From: Betaproteobacteria bacterium
Lineage (GTDB): Bacteria; Pseudomonadota; Gammaproteobacteria; Burkholderiales; SG8-39
Length of the DNA: 43,649 nt
Assembly: GCA_022340705.1 (NCBI GenBank)
Contig: JAJDNJ010000160.1
Location: forward strand, 1 to 43,649
Reading direction: 5' to 3'
The position numbers were made by a program, and so were the translations under genes. Shown here in pieces: positions 35,603 to 43,649 of the stretch. Position 1 is the stretch's first letter, and every line of letters starts with the position of its first letter. A model generated the notes under the pieces. It was not told the origin of the DNA. It saw only the letters and a program-made list of their open reading frames with translations, and did not search any database.

Positions 35603-35640
35603 AAAATAAAAAAACCGCCAGGCTTTCAGCGCTGGCGGTT
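35603..35640 (-). terminator. attenuator terminator before aroG
   Basis: On the minus strand AACCGCCAG (35640-35632) and CTGGCGGTT (35621-35613) form a perfect 9-bp stem around a 10-base loop. A run of seven T, one A and four T follows (35614-35603). It is a strong Rho-independent terminator placed between the leader peptide and the aroG start, where it would stop transcription before aroG. Its 5' arm can instead pair with the upstream copy GCTGGCGG in the leader reading frame. Confidence 0.92.
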
Positions 35641-35664
35641 CTGTCGGGGTCCCTATGGGTGAGG

Positions 35665-35739
35665 TCAGCCGCTTCCGTCCGCCAGCCGGCGCAGGAAGTA
35701 GAAGAAAAAGCCGAAAAACCCGTTGTACATCGCGTGCAT
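35665..35739 (-). CDS. Phe/Tyr-rich attenuation leader peptide of aroG
   Basis: The 24-residue frame begins MHAMYNGFFGFFFYF and then continues with an Arg/Leu-rich tail to a TGA. It contains 6 Phe and 2 Tyr, eight aromatic residues out of 24, crowded into residues 5-15. No stable protein function is expected; its translation is the sensor for charged tRNA-Phe (and tRNA-Tyr). It is followed by the terminator and then by aroG, the arrangement of a classical amino acid attenuator. It is too short for standard gene callers. Confidence 0.85.
   Translation of the reverse strand: MHAMYNGFFGFFFYFLRRLADGSG
35679..35686 (-). promoter_or_regulatory. antiterminator element within the leader peptide frame
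   Basis: The minus-strand sequence GCTGGCGG lies in codons 19-22 of the leader peptide and pairs perfectly over 8 bases with the 5' arm of the terminator (CCGCCAGC, 35638-35631). The two pairings are mutually exclusive. A ribosome stalled at the Phe run (codons 8-15) would leave this element free and prevent termination. A ribosome reaching the stop codon would cover it and allow termination. Confidence 0.75.
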
Positions 35740-35756
35740 GGGCGTTCCCCGTTGCG

Positions 35757-35786
35757 ATTCAAACACGAAGCGCGCCGCCCTGGCAA
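35757..35786 (-). promoter_or_regulatory. candidate promoter for the aroG leader transcript
   Basis: On the minus strand TTGCCA (35786-35781) and TTGAAT (35762-35757) are separated by 18 bases. Transcription would begin near 35750, about 10 bases before the leader ATG. That leaves little room for a ribosome-binding site, although GGGGAA precedes the ATG by eight bases. The match to consensus is moderate. Confidence 0.4.
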
Positions 35787-35893
35787 GCGAGCCCGGCGGT
35801 GGGTCGCGGCCCCATCAGCACACGACGGTGGGCGCTGCCAGCCAGGGCCGCCGCCCGGGCAGCACACTCTTTGACTGCGCCGATGCCAACTAA

Positions 35894-35936
35894 TTGGCCA
35901 ACGCGCGCCGACTTTGGCCAAGTTTGACCTTGGCCC
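35894..35936. promoter_or_regulatory. repeated TTGGCCAA palindromes upstream of the AAA+ gene
   Basis: The 8-bp palindrome TTGGCCAA occurs at 35894-35901 and 35914-35921, exactly 20 bp apart (two helical turns). A third partial copy TTGGCCC begins at 35930. They lie in the 459-base gap between aroG and the AAA+ gene, about 115-155 bases before the AAA+ start. A weak TTGGGC-N16-TAGGAA pair lies closer to that gene (near 35968-35995). An operator role is inference. Confidence 0.4.
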
Positions 35937-36050
35937 GCTGCGCCGCACCCCGATCGCGCGCAGGATCTTGGGCACGTGTATTGCTTCGTTAGGAATCGGC
36001 GTGATAGCGTTTTCAAGACGGTCTCGCCGCCTGACAAGGAGAAACAACTT

Positions 36051-37055
36051 ATGACGGCCAGCATCGCGAAAGAGAATTCCGGCAACGCGTCGGCCAGCGC
36101 CTGCATTCCGATTGCGGGATTCAAGGACGTATACGAGGTTTCGGACGTCGAGAAAGCGCTGCAGGAGCTCTCGCCGAGTGCAAGCGACGCGTTGCGCGCG
36201 GTGTACGAGAAGATGCTGCGCGTCGGGGGGCAGCGCTTCACGGTCAAGCCCTCGACCATGCCGCCGATGGAGGCCCTGTTCGATGAGCTGCCGAATTTCG
36301 GCGAGGTGCTCGAGGACATCCGCAAGCAGCTCGTCTTGTGCATCGACTCGAGCGATCCGGTCGAGCTGCCGCCGATGCTGCTGCTCGGCGAGCCCGGAAT
36401 CGGCAAGACCCACTTTGCGCGCCGGATCGCGCAACTGCTGGGCACCGGCTTCGGCTTCGTGCCGATGAGCTCACTCACCGCCGGCTGGATTCTTTCAGGG
36501 GCGTCATCGCAGTGGAAGAACGCCAAGCCCGGCAAGGTGTTTGACACCTTCCTGCACGGTGACTACGCCAACCCGGTGATGGTCGTCGACGAGCTCGACA
36601 AGACCTCGGCCGACGGCCAGTACGACCCGCTCGGCGCGCTCTACAGCTTGCTCGAGATCCAGACCGCAACGCGCTTCGTCGACGAATTTGTCGAGCTGCC
36701 GATCGACGCCTCGGGCGCGGTCTGGTTCGCGACCGCGAACGACGCTGCGCAGATCCCGGAACCGATCCTCAACCGGATGAACGTCTACCAGATCGAGGCG
36801 CCAGACGCCGAGGGCGCGGCGCGCATCGCCAGCGCGATCTACCGCGAAATCCGCAGCGCGCACGACTGGGGCCGGCAGTTTCCCGAGATGCCCTCGGCCG
36901 CGGTGCTCGAGAAGCTCGCCACGCTCTCGCCGCGCGAGATGCGCCGCGCCGTTCAATCCGGGTTCGGCAACGCGAAGCTGGAGGGCCGCAGCGAGATGCA
37001 GCCCGAGGACGTGCAGGACCCGCGCGCCAGCAAGCGCCAGCGCATCGGCTTCTAG
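36051..37055 (+). CDS. Lon-like AAA+ ATPase without protease domain
   Basis: The 334-residue protein has an N-terminal helical part and an AAA+ core with Walker A GEPGIGKT (113-120), Walker B VMVVDELDK (176-184), the sensor-1-like motif AVWFATANDAAQIPEPILNRM and a C-terminal lid with LSPREMRRAVQ. The order DPLGALYSLLEIQTATRFVDEFVELPIDASG, followed by the ATAN motif, is close to the ATPase module of Lon. There is no serine-lysine protease domain and no substrate-binding N-domain. A role as a chaperone or remodelling factor is inferred; its partner is unknown. AAGGAG precedes the ATG by nine bases; an upstream in-frame start at 35976 lacks such a site. It stands alone and converges with alaS. 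Confidence 0.85.
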   Translation: MTASIAKENSGNASASACIPIAGFKDVYEVSDVEKALQELSPSASDALRAVYEKMLRVGGQRFTVKPSTMPPMEALFDELPNFGEVLEDIRKQLVLCIDSSDPVELPPMLLLGEPGIGKTHFARRIAQLLGTGFGFVPMSSLTAGWILSGASSQWKNAKPGKVFDTFLHGDYANPVMVVDELDKTSADGQYDPLGALYSLLEIQTATRFVDEFVELPIDASGAVWFATANDAAQIPEPILNRMNVYQIEAPDAEGAARIASAIYREIRSAHDWGRQFPEMPSAAVLEKLATLSPREMRRAVQSGFGNAKLEGRSEMQPEDVQDPRASKRQRIGF

Positions 37056-37057
37056 CC

Positions 37058-37074
37058 GGGGCCGACCGGGCCCC
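37058..37074. terminator. possible hairpin between the AAA+ gene and alaS
   Basis: GGGGCC and GGCCCC form a perfect 6-bp stem around a 5-base loop, three bases after the stop of the AAA+ gene and 12 bases before the end of alaS. There is no T-run, so it is a weak candidate for a bidirectional terminator. Confidence 0.3.
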
Positions 37075-37085
37075 TCGCCCGGCGG

Positions 37086-39707
37086 CTAGCCGCCGCCGAG
37101 CCGCTGCTCGACCCAGGCGCGCACCGACCCGAGCGCCTCGGCCAGCTTGGCCGGATCGTTGCCGCCCGCCTGCGCCAGATCGGGGCGCCCGCCGCCCTTG
37201 CCGCCCACTTGTTGTGCAACGTGGTTGACCAGCTCGCCCGCTTTGAGCTTGGCGGTGAGCTCGCTCGTCACTCCCGCGACGAGCGACACCTTGCCGTCGG
37301 CGACGCTGCCCAGGACGATCGCCGCGGGCTTGAGCTTGTCCTTGAGCCGGTCGATTGCCTCGCGCAGCGTCTTGGGGTCGGCGCCATCGAGGGTCGCGGC
37401 CAGCACCCTCGCACCCTTGATCTCCACCGCCTGCGTGGTGAGATCGGCGCCCTGTCCCGTCGCGAGGCGCGATTTCAGCCTGGTCAGCTCGCGCTCGAGC
37501 GCGCGCGCGTTTTCGGTCAGCTGGCTGATCTTCGCGGTCAGCTCGCCGGCCGGCGCCTTGAGCGCCGCCGCCGCCTCGTGCAGCTGCGCTTCCTGCGCCT
37601 GTACCCAGGCGAGCGCACCGTCGCCGGTCTTCGCCTCGACGCGGCGCACGCCGGCGCCGACCGCGGCCTGATCGACGATCTTGAACAGGCCGATGTCTCC
37701 GGTACGCGCCACATGCGTGCCCCCGCAGAACTCGCGCGAGGAGCCGATATCGAGCACGCGCACCTCCTCGCCGTACTTCTCGCCGAACAGCATGACGGCA
37801 CCCGAGCGCTTGGCATCGTCGAACGCCATGATTTGCGCGCGGGTCGGCGTATTCTCCAGGATCTCCGCGTTGACCAGCCGCTCCACGCGCCGGATCTCCT
37901 CTTCGCGCATCGGCTTGTCATGCGCAAAATCGAAGCGCGTCTTGTCGGCATCGACCAGCGAGCCCTTTTGCTGGACATGGCCGCCGAGCACCTCGCGCAG
38001 CGCCTTGTGCATCAGGTGCGTTACCGAATGGTTGCGCATCGTGCGCCCGCGCGCGACCGTGTCGACCCGCGCGCGCACCTCGTCGCCGATCTTGAGGCGG
38101 CCGGTCGACTGCGTACCGTGATGACCGAAAACCTCAGCCTGCACCTTCTGCGTGTCGGCAACGGCAAAGGTGCCCGCTGGGCCGACCAGCTCCCCGCGAT
38201 CACCGACCTGGCCGCCGGATTCCGCATAGAACGGTGTGCAATCCAGCACCACGACGCCCGCTTCCCCGGCATTCAGGACATCGACCGCCGCGCCCTCGCG
38301 GTAAAGCGCGATCACGCGGCCGCGCGTCTCGAGCTTTTCGTAGCCGACGAATTCGGTCTTGTCGCCTGCGTACTCGAGCCCGCCCGCCATCGAGAAGCGG
38401 CTCGCGGCGCGCGCACGCTCGCGCTGCGCTGCCATCGCCGCCTCGAAGCCCGCCATGTCGAGCATCACGCCGCGCTCACGGCAGACGTCGGCCGTCAGGT
38501 CGACCGGAAAACCAAAGGTATCGTAGAGCTTGAACACGGTTTCGCCGTCGAGCAGGTTTTCTCCCGAGGCAAGCGCACCCTCGAGCACGCCCATGCCGTG
38601 CTCCAGCGTCTCCGCGAAGCGCTCTTCCTCCTGTCTCAGGACCTGCGCCACGCGGCTCTTCGCCTGCGAGAGCTCGGGATAGGCAGCGCCCATCGCCCGG
38701 TCGAGGTCGTCGACCAGGCGGTAAAAAAACGGCTGCTTCTGGCCGAGCTTGTAGCCATGCCGGATCGCGCGCCGCACAATCCGGCGCAGCACGTAGCCGC
38801 GTCCCTCGTTGCCGGGGATCACCCCGTCGACGATCAGAAAGCTGCAGGCACGAATGTGATCGGCAATCACGTTGAGCGACGGATTGTGCAGCTGCTTCTG
38901 CCCGGTCTCGCGCGCGGCGGCGCGAATCAGATCCTGGAACAGGTCGATCTCGTAGTTCGAGTGCACGCGCTGCAGCACCGCGGCGACGCGCTCGAGACCC
39001 ATGCCGGTGTCGACCGATGGCTTGGGTAGCGGATGCATCACGCCCTGCTCGTCGCGGTTGAACTGCATGAACACGAGGTTCCAGATCTCGATATAGCGGT
39101 CGCCGTCGGCGTCCGCCGAACCCGGCGGTCCGCCGGCGATGCCGGGCCCGTGGTCGTAGAAGATCTCGCTGCACGGTCCGCAGGGGCCGGTATCGGCCAT
39201 CTGCCAGAAGTTGTCCGACTGGTACGGCTGCCCTCCGGGCTTGTCGCCGATGCGAATGCAGCGCTCGGGCGGAATGCCGATCGTCTTGGTCCACAGATCG
39301 AAGGCTTCATCGTCCGTGTGGTACACGGTGGTCCACAGGCGCTCTGCCGGCAACCCATAGACCTTGGTGAGCAGCTCCCAGGCGTAGCGGATCGCATCTT
39401 CCTTGAAGTAGTCGCCGAAGCTGAAGTTGCCCAGCATCTCGAAGAACGTGTGGTGGCGCGCGGTGTAGCCGACGTTCTCCAGGTCGTTGTGCTTTCCGCC
39501 GGCGCGCACGCAGCGCTGCGAGGTCGTCGCGCGCGTGTAGGGGCGCTTCTCCTTGCCGAGAAACACCTCCTTGAACTGCACCATGCCCGAGTTGGTGAAC
39601 AGCAGCGTCGGGTCGTTCGCAGGAACCAGCGGGCTCGAGGCGACGATGGTGTGGCCCTTGGAGCGGAAAAACTCGAGAAAACTCGAGCGGATGTCTGCCG
39701 ACTTCAT
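37086..39707 (-). CDS. alaS: alanyl-tRNA synthetase
   Basis: AlaRS charges tRNA-Ala. The 873-residue protein has the usual full length and all modules: the N-terminal class II catalytic domain ([45 protein letters not shown]), the tRNA-recognition region, and the editing domain with zinc-site motifs ([25 protein letters not shown], then [18 protein letters not shown]). The C-terminal oligomerisation/C-Ala domain ends [19 protein letters not shown]. The ATG at 39707 has GGAGGG three bases before it. That ribosome-binding site is one arm of a perfect 8-bp inverted repeat (39709-39736). It follows recX by 41 bases. Confidence 0.97.
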   Translation of the reverse strand: MKSADIRSSFLEFFRSKGHTIVASSPLVPANDPTLLFTNSGMVQFKEVFLGKEKRPYTRATTSQRCVRAGGKHNDLENVGYTARHHTFFEMLGNFSFGDYFKEDAIRYAWELLTKVYGLPAERLWTTVYHTDDEAFDLWTKTIGIPPERCIRIGDKPGGQPYQSDNFWQMADTGPCGPCSEIFYDHGPGIAGGPPGSADADGDRYIEIWNLVFMQFNRDEQGVMHPLPKPSVDTGMGLERVAAVLQRVHSNYEIDLFQDLIRAAARETGQKQLHNPSLNVIADHIRACSFLIVDGVIPGNEGRGYVLRRIVRRAIRHGYKLGQKQPFFYRLVDDLDRAMGAAYPELSQAKSRVAQVLRQEEERFAETLEHGMGVLEGALASGENLLDGETVFKLYDTFGFPVDLTADVCRERGVMLDMAGFEAAMAAQRERARAASRFSMAGGLEYAGDKTEFVGYEKLETRGRVIALYREGAAVDVLNAGEAGVVVLDCTPFYAESGGQVGDRGELVGPAGTFAVADTQKVQAEVFGHHGTQSTGRLKIGDEVRARVDTVARGRTMRNHSVTHLMHKALREVLGGHVQQKGSLVDADKTRFDFAHDKPMREEEIRRVERLVNAEILENTPTRAQIMAFDDAKRSGAVMLFGEKYGEEVRVLDIGSSREFCGGTHVARTGDIGLFKIVDQAAVGAGVRRVEAKTGDGALAWVQAQEAQLHEAAAALKAPAGELTAKISQLTENARALERELTRLKSRLATGQGADLTTQAVEIKGARVLAATLDGADPKTLREAIDRLKDKLKPAAIVLGSVADGKVSLVAGVTSELTAKLKAGELVNHVAQQVGGKGGGRPDLAQAGGNDPAKLAEALGSVRAWVEQRLGGG

Positions 39708-39708
39708 A

Positions 39709-39736
39709 AGCCCTCCATTCTAATCGACGGAGGGCT
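39709..39736. promoter_or_regulatory. palindrome covering the alaS ribosome-binding site and a -10-like element
   Basis: AGCCCTCC (39709-39716) and GGAGGGCT (39729-39736) form a perfect 8-bp inverted repeat around 12 bases. On the alaS mRNA strand the 3' arm is GGAGGGCU, ending one base before the AUG, so pairing would hide the Shine-Dalgarno. The loop contains TAGAAT (minus strand, 39722-39717), a good -10 hexamer. In E. coli AlaRS is known to bind a palindrome flanking its own transcription start and to repress it, and the geometry here would suit such control. It could also block read-through from recX. Confidence 0.6.
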
Positions 39737-40181
39737 GCACAACGGACGCTAGGCGTCGTCGGGGTCGTCTGCCGCCGCGCCGAGCGCGGCACGAATCGTG
39801 GCGTGGGAAAAGCCGCGCCGCTCGAGAAAGCGCGCCCGGCGGGCGCGCTCGGACCAGCTGTCCGCGGGCGCGGGGTAGCGCCGGCGCACGATCGCGATCG
39901 CGCGCCCAAGCTCGTCACCCGCCGAGACGCGCTCGGCGATTTCGGAGGCGACGCCCTTGGATTTCAAGTCGTGGCGGATGCGCGCAGCGCCGAATTTGCG
40001 AGCCAGCACACGCGCGCGTTCTTCCGCGTAGCGCGCCTCCGACAGCAGGCGCTGCGCGACGAGACCGTCGAGCAGCGCCTCGACGGTCTCGCCCGAGGCC
40101 GCATGCGGCGCGAGCTTCCTCGCGAGCTCGGCGCGCGTGTGCTCGCGCCTTGCGAGCAGGCGCAGTGCGCGCGCTTTCAGC

Positions 40182-41246
<1,065 letters not shown>

Positions 41247-41306
41247 GGTGTACCTCTTATTGGAGCGTCGACATCTGCGGCAGGAAGGCCCTGGGTCGAC
41301 ACCGGA

Positions 41307-41326
41307 TACTGTATAAACGTCCATGT
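41307..41326. promoter_or_regulatory. LexA-box-like element just downstream of the recA -10
   Basis: CTGTATAAACGTCCAT at 41309-41324 matches the E. coli LexA consensus CTGT-N8-ACAG perfectly in the left half, and including the flanking TA the first nine bases of the 20-bp consensus agree. The right half is CCAT instead of ACAG. It overlaps the expected transcription start, the usual place for LexA repression. No lexA gene is in the window. Confidence 0.5.
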
Positions 41327-41354
41327 ATTGTAGCGGTTGACCGGGACCTGTCAA
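41327..41354 (-). promoter_or_regulatory. sigma-70 promoter of recA
   Basis: On the minus strand TTGACA (41354-41349, perfect -35) is followed after 16 bases by TACAAT (41332-41327, five of six -10 bases). Transcription would start near 41320, giving a leader of about 75 bases. The -35 is also one arm of the inverted repeat GTTGAC-N8-GTCAAC (41336-41341 and 41350-41355), whose other arm is a TTGACC on the plus strand facing the divergent gene. Confidence 0.85.
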
Positions 41355-41411
41355 CGGCCGCGGTTTAGAATTGGCCTTTCTCAATCCAAACAATCTGTTG
41401 GGAGAGGCGCA

Positions 41412-42287
41412 ATGGCAAAGGTCGCGTTTTTAGGGCTCGGGGTGATGGGCTACCCGATGGCGGGACACCTGGCGAAAAAGGGCGGGCACGACGTCACCGT
41501 CTACAACCGAACCGCCGCCAAGGCCGCAGAATGGACGAAGACCTACGGTGGCAAGGCTGCAGCCACGCCCGCCGAGGCAGTCAAGGACTGCGACTTCGTC
41601 ATGATGTGCGTCGGCAACGACGACGACGTGCGCTCGGTGGTCTTCGGTGACAAGGGCGCGCTCGCCGGCATGAAGAAAGGCGCAATCCTGGTCGATCACA
41701 CCACCGCATCGGCGCTCGTCGCACGCGAAGTGCACGCCAAGGCGAAGGAAAAAGGCGTCGGCTTCGTCGATGCGCCGGTGTCAGGCGGGCAGGCCGGAGC
41801 CGAAAACGGCCAGCTGGGAATCATGTGCGGCGGCGAGCAGGCGGTGTTCGACAAAGCCAAGCCCGTGCTCGACATCTACGCCAAGAGCTGCGCGCTGATC
41901 GGCGCGCCCGGGGCCGGGCAGCTCACCAAGATGGTCAACCAGATTGTCATCGGCGGCCTGCTGCAGGGTCTGGCCGAGGGCCTCAACTTCGGCCAGCGCG
42001 CCGGACTCGACATGGAGAAGGTGATCTCGGTGATCTCGAAGGGCGCGGCTCAGTCCTGGCAGATGGAAAACCGCTGGAAGCCGATGACCGACGGTAAGTT
42101 CGACGGCTTCGGCTTCGCGGTCGACTGGATGCGTAAGGACCTCGGCATCTGCCTCGCCGAGGCCAAGCAGAACGGCGCGCGCCTGCCGGTGACTGCGCTG
42201 GTCGACCAGTTCTACGCCCAGGTGCAGGCGCGCGGCGGCAAGCGCTGGGATACCTGCAGCCTGATGCAGCTGCTGATCAAGGACTGA
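41412..42287 (+). CDS. beta-hydroxyacid dehydrogenase (3-hydroxyisobutyrate/tartronate semialdehyde reductase family)
   Basis: The 291-residue protein has the Rossmann motif [21 protein letters not shown], the substrate-binding motif [23 protein letters not shown], the catalytic motif [28 protein letters not shown] with the essential Lys, and the C-terminal [31 protein letters not shown]. It oxidises or reduces a beta-hydroxyacid or semialdehyde with NAD(P); the exact substrate cannot be read. The ATG at 41412 has GGAGAGG six to ten bases upstream. It is divergent from recA across a 165-base gap; a TAGAAT at 41366-41371 may be its -10, but with no good -35 at standard spacing. Confidence 0.9.
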   Translation: MAKVAFLGLGVMGYPMAGHLAKKGGHDVTVYNRTAAKAAEWTKTYGGKAAATPAEAVKDCDFVMMCVGNDDDVRSVVFGDKGALAGMKKGAILVDHTTASALVAREVHAKAKEKGVGFVDAPVSGGQAGAENGQLGIMCGGEQAVFDKAKPVLDIYAKSCALIGAPGAGQLTKMVNQIVIGGLLQGLAEGLNFGQRAGLDMEKVISVISKGAAQSWQMENRWKPMTDGKFDGFGFAVDWMRKDLGICLAEAKQNGARLPVTALVDQFYAQVQARGGKRWDTCSLMQLLIKD

Positions 42288-42306
42288 TCCGCGCGCCGGG
42301 TACGCC

Positions 42307-42711
42307 ATGGGCTGGAAGACCGTCACCTTTGCCGCACTGCTTCTCGTCGGGGCAGCGACCGCCCTCGTCCTGCCGCGCGTGCCGGGCTACTGGCTTGCCT
42401 CCGACGACGAAATAAAGCGTGCCGTACGCGCGATTCAAACCCAGACAGAGGGCCTGCGCAAGGTGATCGGCGGTGAGCTGCTCTATGCCAAGCGGATCGA
42501 GCCCGACTTCAGCGTGCGGAGCGATCCGGATTACGGCGCCTACCTCGTGCGGGTCAACGAATCCGGCACGATCGTCGCGCGCAGCGAGAAGTTCGACGTG
42601 GTGCTCGTGTTCCGTCCGCTGCCGGGCGGCGAGAAGTCGGTCACCTGGCGCTGCCGGGTTTCGCCCGCCGCCTACGTGATCGAGGGTTGCGAACCGGGTG
42701 GCGAGGAGTAG
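42307..42711 (+). CDS. hypothetical protein with N-terminal membrane anchor
   Basis: The 134-residue protein starts with a hydrophobic stretch (VTFAALLLVGAATALVLPRVPGYWL), which could be a signal anchor or an uncleaved signal peptide. A polar body follows (DDEIKRAVRAIQTQTEGLRKVIGGELLYAKRIEPDFS). A single Cys pair (CRVSPAAYVIEGC) near the end might form a disulfide. I do not recognise a family; the long hydrophobic N-terminus and C-terminal disulfide resemble pilin-like proteins, but there is no prepilin-type cleavage site. It lies 19 bases after the dehydrogenase and 62 bases before the Kdo hydroxylase gene. Confidence 0.65.
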   Translation: MGWKTVTFAALLLVGAATALVLPRVPGYWLASDDEIKRAVRAIQTQTEGLRKVIGGELLYAKRIEPDFSVRSDPDYGAYLVRVNESGTIVARSEKFDVVLVFRPLPGGEKSVTWRCRVSPAAYVIEGCEPGGEE

Positions 42712-42773
42712 GCGGGCCGCGGCCTTAAACTGACGCTCTTGCGGCACAGGCCGCCCCATTCTTTCCGAGACCC

Positions 42774-43649
42774 ATGAGCGACGTCATCAGCTTTGCGATC
42801 AGCGACTGGAATCTGGCCTGCCCGTCCGAGGCGCAGGAGCGCGCCACGCGCGCGCTCGAGGCCGGCAAGGTTCTCCTGTTTCCGCAGCTGCGCTTCCCGA
42901 TCGAGAACGGCGAGGCGCAGCTGCTCTCGCCGATCGCCGCGGGTCGGGCGAAGAACGTCAGCCTGGATCCGGCCAGCGGGCGCGTGCGCGGGAGCGACGC
43001 CGATCCCGCGGAGTTAAAGCTGCTGCAGAACATGATGACGCGCTGGGCCACGCTCAGCAAAAAGCTGGTGTGCCAGCTATTGCCGCACTACGCGATGGCC
43101 CTGCAGCAGGCGCGTACCAGCTACCGGCCGGTCGAGGTTGCCGGTCGGCCGACGTCCTGGCGCAAGGACGATACCCGCCTGCACGTCGACAGCTTCCCGT
43201 CCTCGCCGGTCCACGGCCGGCGCATCCTGCGTGTCTTCACCAACCTGCATCCGCAGGGTGTCACGCGCAAATGGCGCCTGGGCGAGCCCTTTGAAGCGCT
43301 CGCCCAGCACTTCGTGCCCTCGATTCCCGGACCGTTGCCGGGTTCGAGCTTCGTGCTCAATGCGCTCGGCGTCACCAAGAGCCGGCGCAGCGCCTACGAC
43401 CACTTCATGCTCCAGCTGCATGATCGGATGAAGGCCGACGCGGACTATCAGGCGAAGGCGGTGCGCGAGAGCTTCGAGTTTCCTTCCGGCGTCACCTGGA
43501 TGGTCTACACCGACCAGGTATCGCACGCCGCGATGGGCGGCCGGTACGCGCTCGAGCAGACCTTCCTGCTGCCGGTCGAGGCGATGCGCGATCCGGCGCG
43601 CTCGCCGTTGCGCGTTTTGGAGAAGCTGCGCGGGCACGCGCTCGCGTAA
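42774..43649 (+). CDS. kdoO: Kdo 3-hydroxylase, Fe(II)/2-oxoglutarate type
   Basis: KdoO hydroxylates the outer Kdo sugar of lipopolysaccharide to D-glycero-D-talo-octulosonic acid, and was described in Burkholderia ambifaria and Yersinia pestis. The 291-residue protein has the metal-binding DTRLHVDSFPSSPVHGRRILRVFTNLHPQGVTRKW with His137 and Asp139, and VYTDQVSHAAMGGRYALEQTFLLP with His251 as third ligand. The family region LSKKLVCQLLPHYAMALQQARTSYRP is also present. It ends exactly at the window's right edge with TAA and is complete. The Kdo activation gene kdsB and lpxK lie in the same window, so the genome makes and modifies Kdo-containing lipopolysaccharide. Confidence 0.88.
   Translation: MSDVISFAISDWNLACPSEAQERATRALEAGKVLLFPQLRFPIENGEAQLLSPIAAGRAKNVSLDPASGRVRGSDADPAELKLLQNMMTRWATLSKKLVCQLLPHYAMALQQARTSYRPVEVAGRPTSWRKDDTRLHVDSFPSSPVHGRRILRVFTNLHPQGVTRKWRLGEPFEALAQHFVPSIPGPLPGSSFVLNALGVTKSRRSAYDHFMLQLHDRMKADADYQAKAVRESFEFPSGVTWMVYTDQVSHAAMGGRYALEQTFLLPVEAMRDPARSPLRVLEKLRGHALA

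Noticed and set aside
35759-36547. A 262-codon minus-strand frame between aroG and the AAA+ gene, with a plausible-looking start.
   Set aside because: It runs antisense through the Walker A region of the AAA+ gene and over the aroG promoter region, has no recognisable domain, and the opposite frame is clearly real.

Overview
The window is GC-rich chromosomal DNA from what looks like a betaproteobacterium. The evidence is gene content and order: recA-recX-alaS, and exbB-exbD-lpxK-ycaR-kdsB-adk, both familiar in Burkholderiales and relatives. The family cannot be fixed from the sequence alone. There are no rRNA or tRNA genes, insertion sequences, phage genes or CRISPR arrays. The region is densely coded, and most of the unusual signals lie in the few longer intergenic gaps.

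Layout. 1-2.3 kb: the end of a c-type cytochrome, then two leftward split-barrel (PNPOx-like) proteins, one fused to GAF and DNA-binding-like domains. 2.3-4.6 kb: miaA and a gluconate pair (gnd, gntK). 4.5-8.8 kb: a lipoprotein-LuxR pair, a phytol/dolichol-kinase-like membrane protein, a modular Ser/Thr kinase with coiled coil and Sel1 repeat, and a lipoprotein. 8.8-12 kb: a 1061-residue STAND ATPase regulator ending in a BTAD (SARP-like) domain. 12.1-21.2 kb: a leftward envelope and energy block of exbB, exbD, lpxK, ycaR, kdsB, adk, a pyrophosphate-type phosphofructokinase, a membrane pyrophosphatase and ggt. 21.2-21.7 kb: a 461-base divergent gap with a CRP-type operator and a DnaA-box cluster. 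21.7-25.9 kb: xseA, an ACT-like protein, PduO-type adenosyltransferase, HAD, RidA and an SGNH lipoprotein. 25.9-33 kb: a seven-gene leftward operon headed by an ArsS-type radical SAM protein. 33-37 kb: a cNMP-domain protein, a TauE-type exporter, DAHP synthase with a Phe/Tyr attenuator, and a Lon-like AAA+ ATPase. 37-41.3 kb: alaS, recX and recA. 41.4-43.6 kb: a beta-hydroxyacid dehydrogenase, a small anchored protein and a Kdo hydroxylase.

How the genes may work together. kdsB, lpxK and kdoO serve lipid A-Kdo synthesis and modification. The pfk (PPi-type), hppA and adk group suggests pyrophosphate is used as an energy currency. The ArsS cluster carries both rSAM/selenodomain-associated glycosyltransferases and so resembles an arsenosugar-type system, but no arsM is in view.

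The strongest non-coding finding is a complete attenuator before the DAHP synthase gene: a 24-residue leader peptide with 6 Phe and 2 Tyr, an antiterminator and a terminator. Next come heptamer repeats at 11-bp period upstream of the BTAD regulator and of the lipoprotein operon, a palindrome covering the alaS ribosome-binding site, and three clustered DnaA boxes with a fourth nearby, far from any dnaA gene. Function statements rest on motif recognition by eye; no database search was run.
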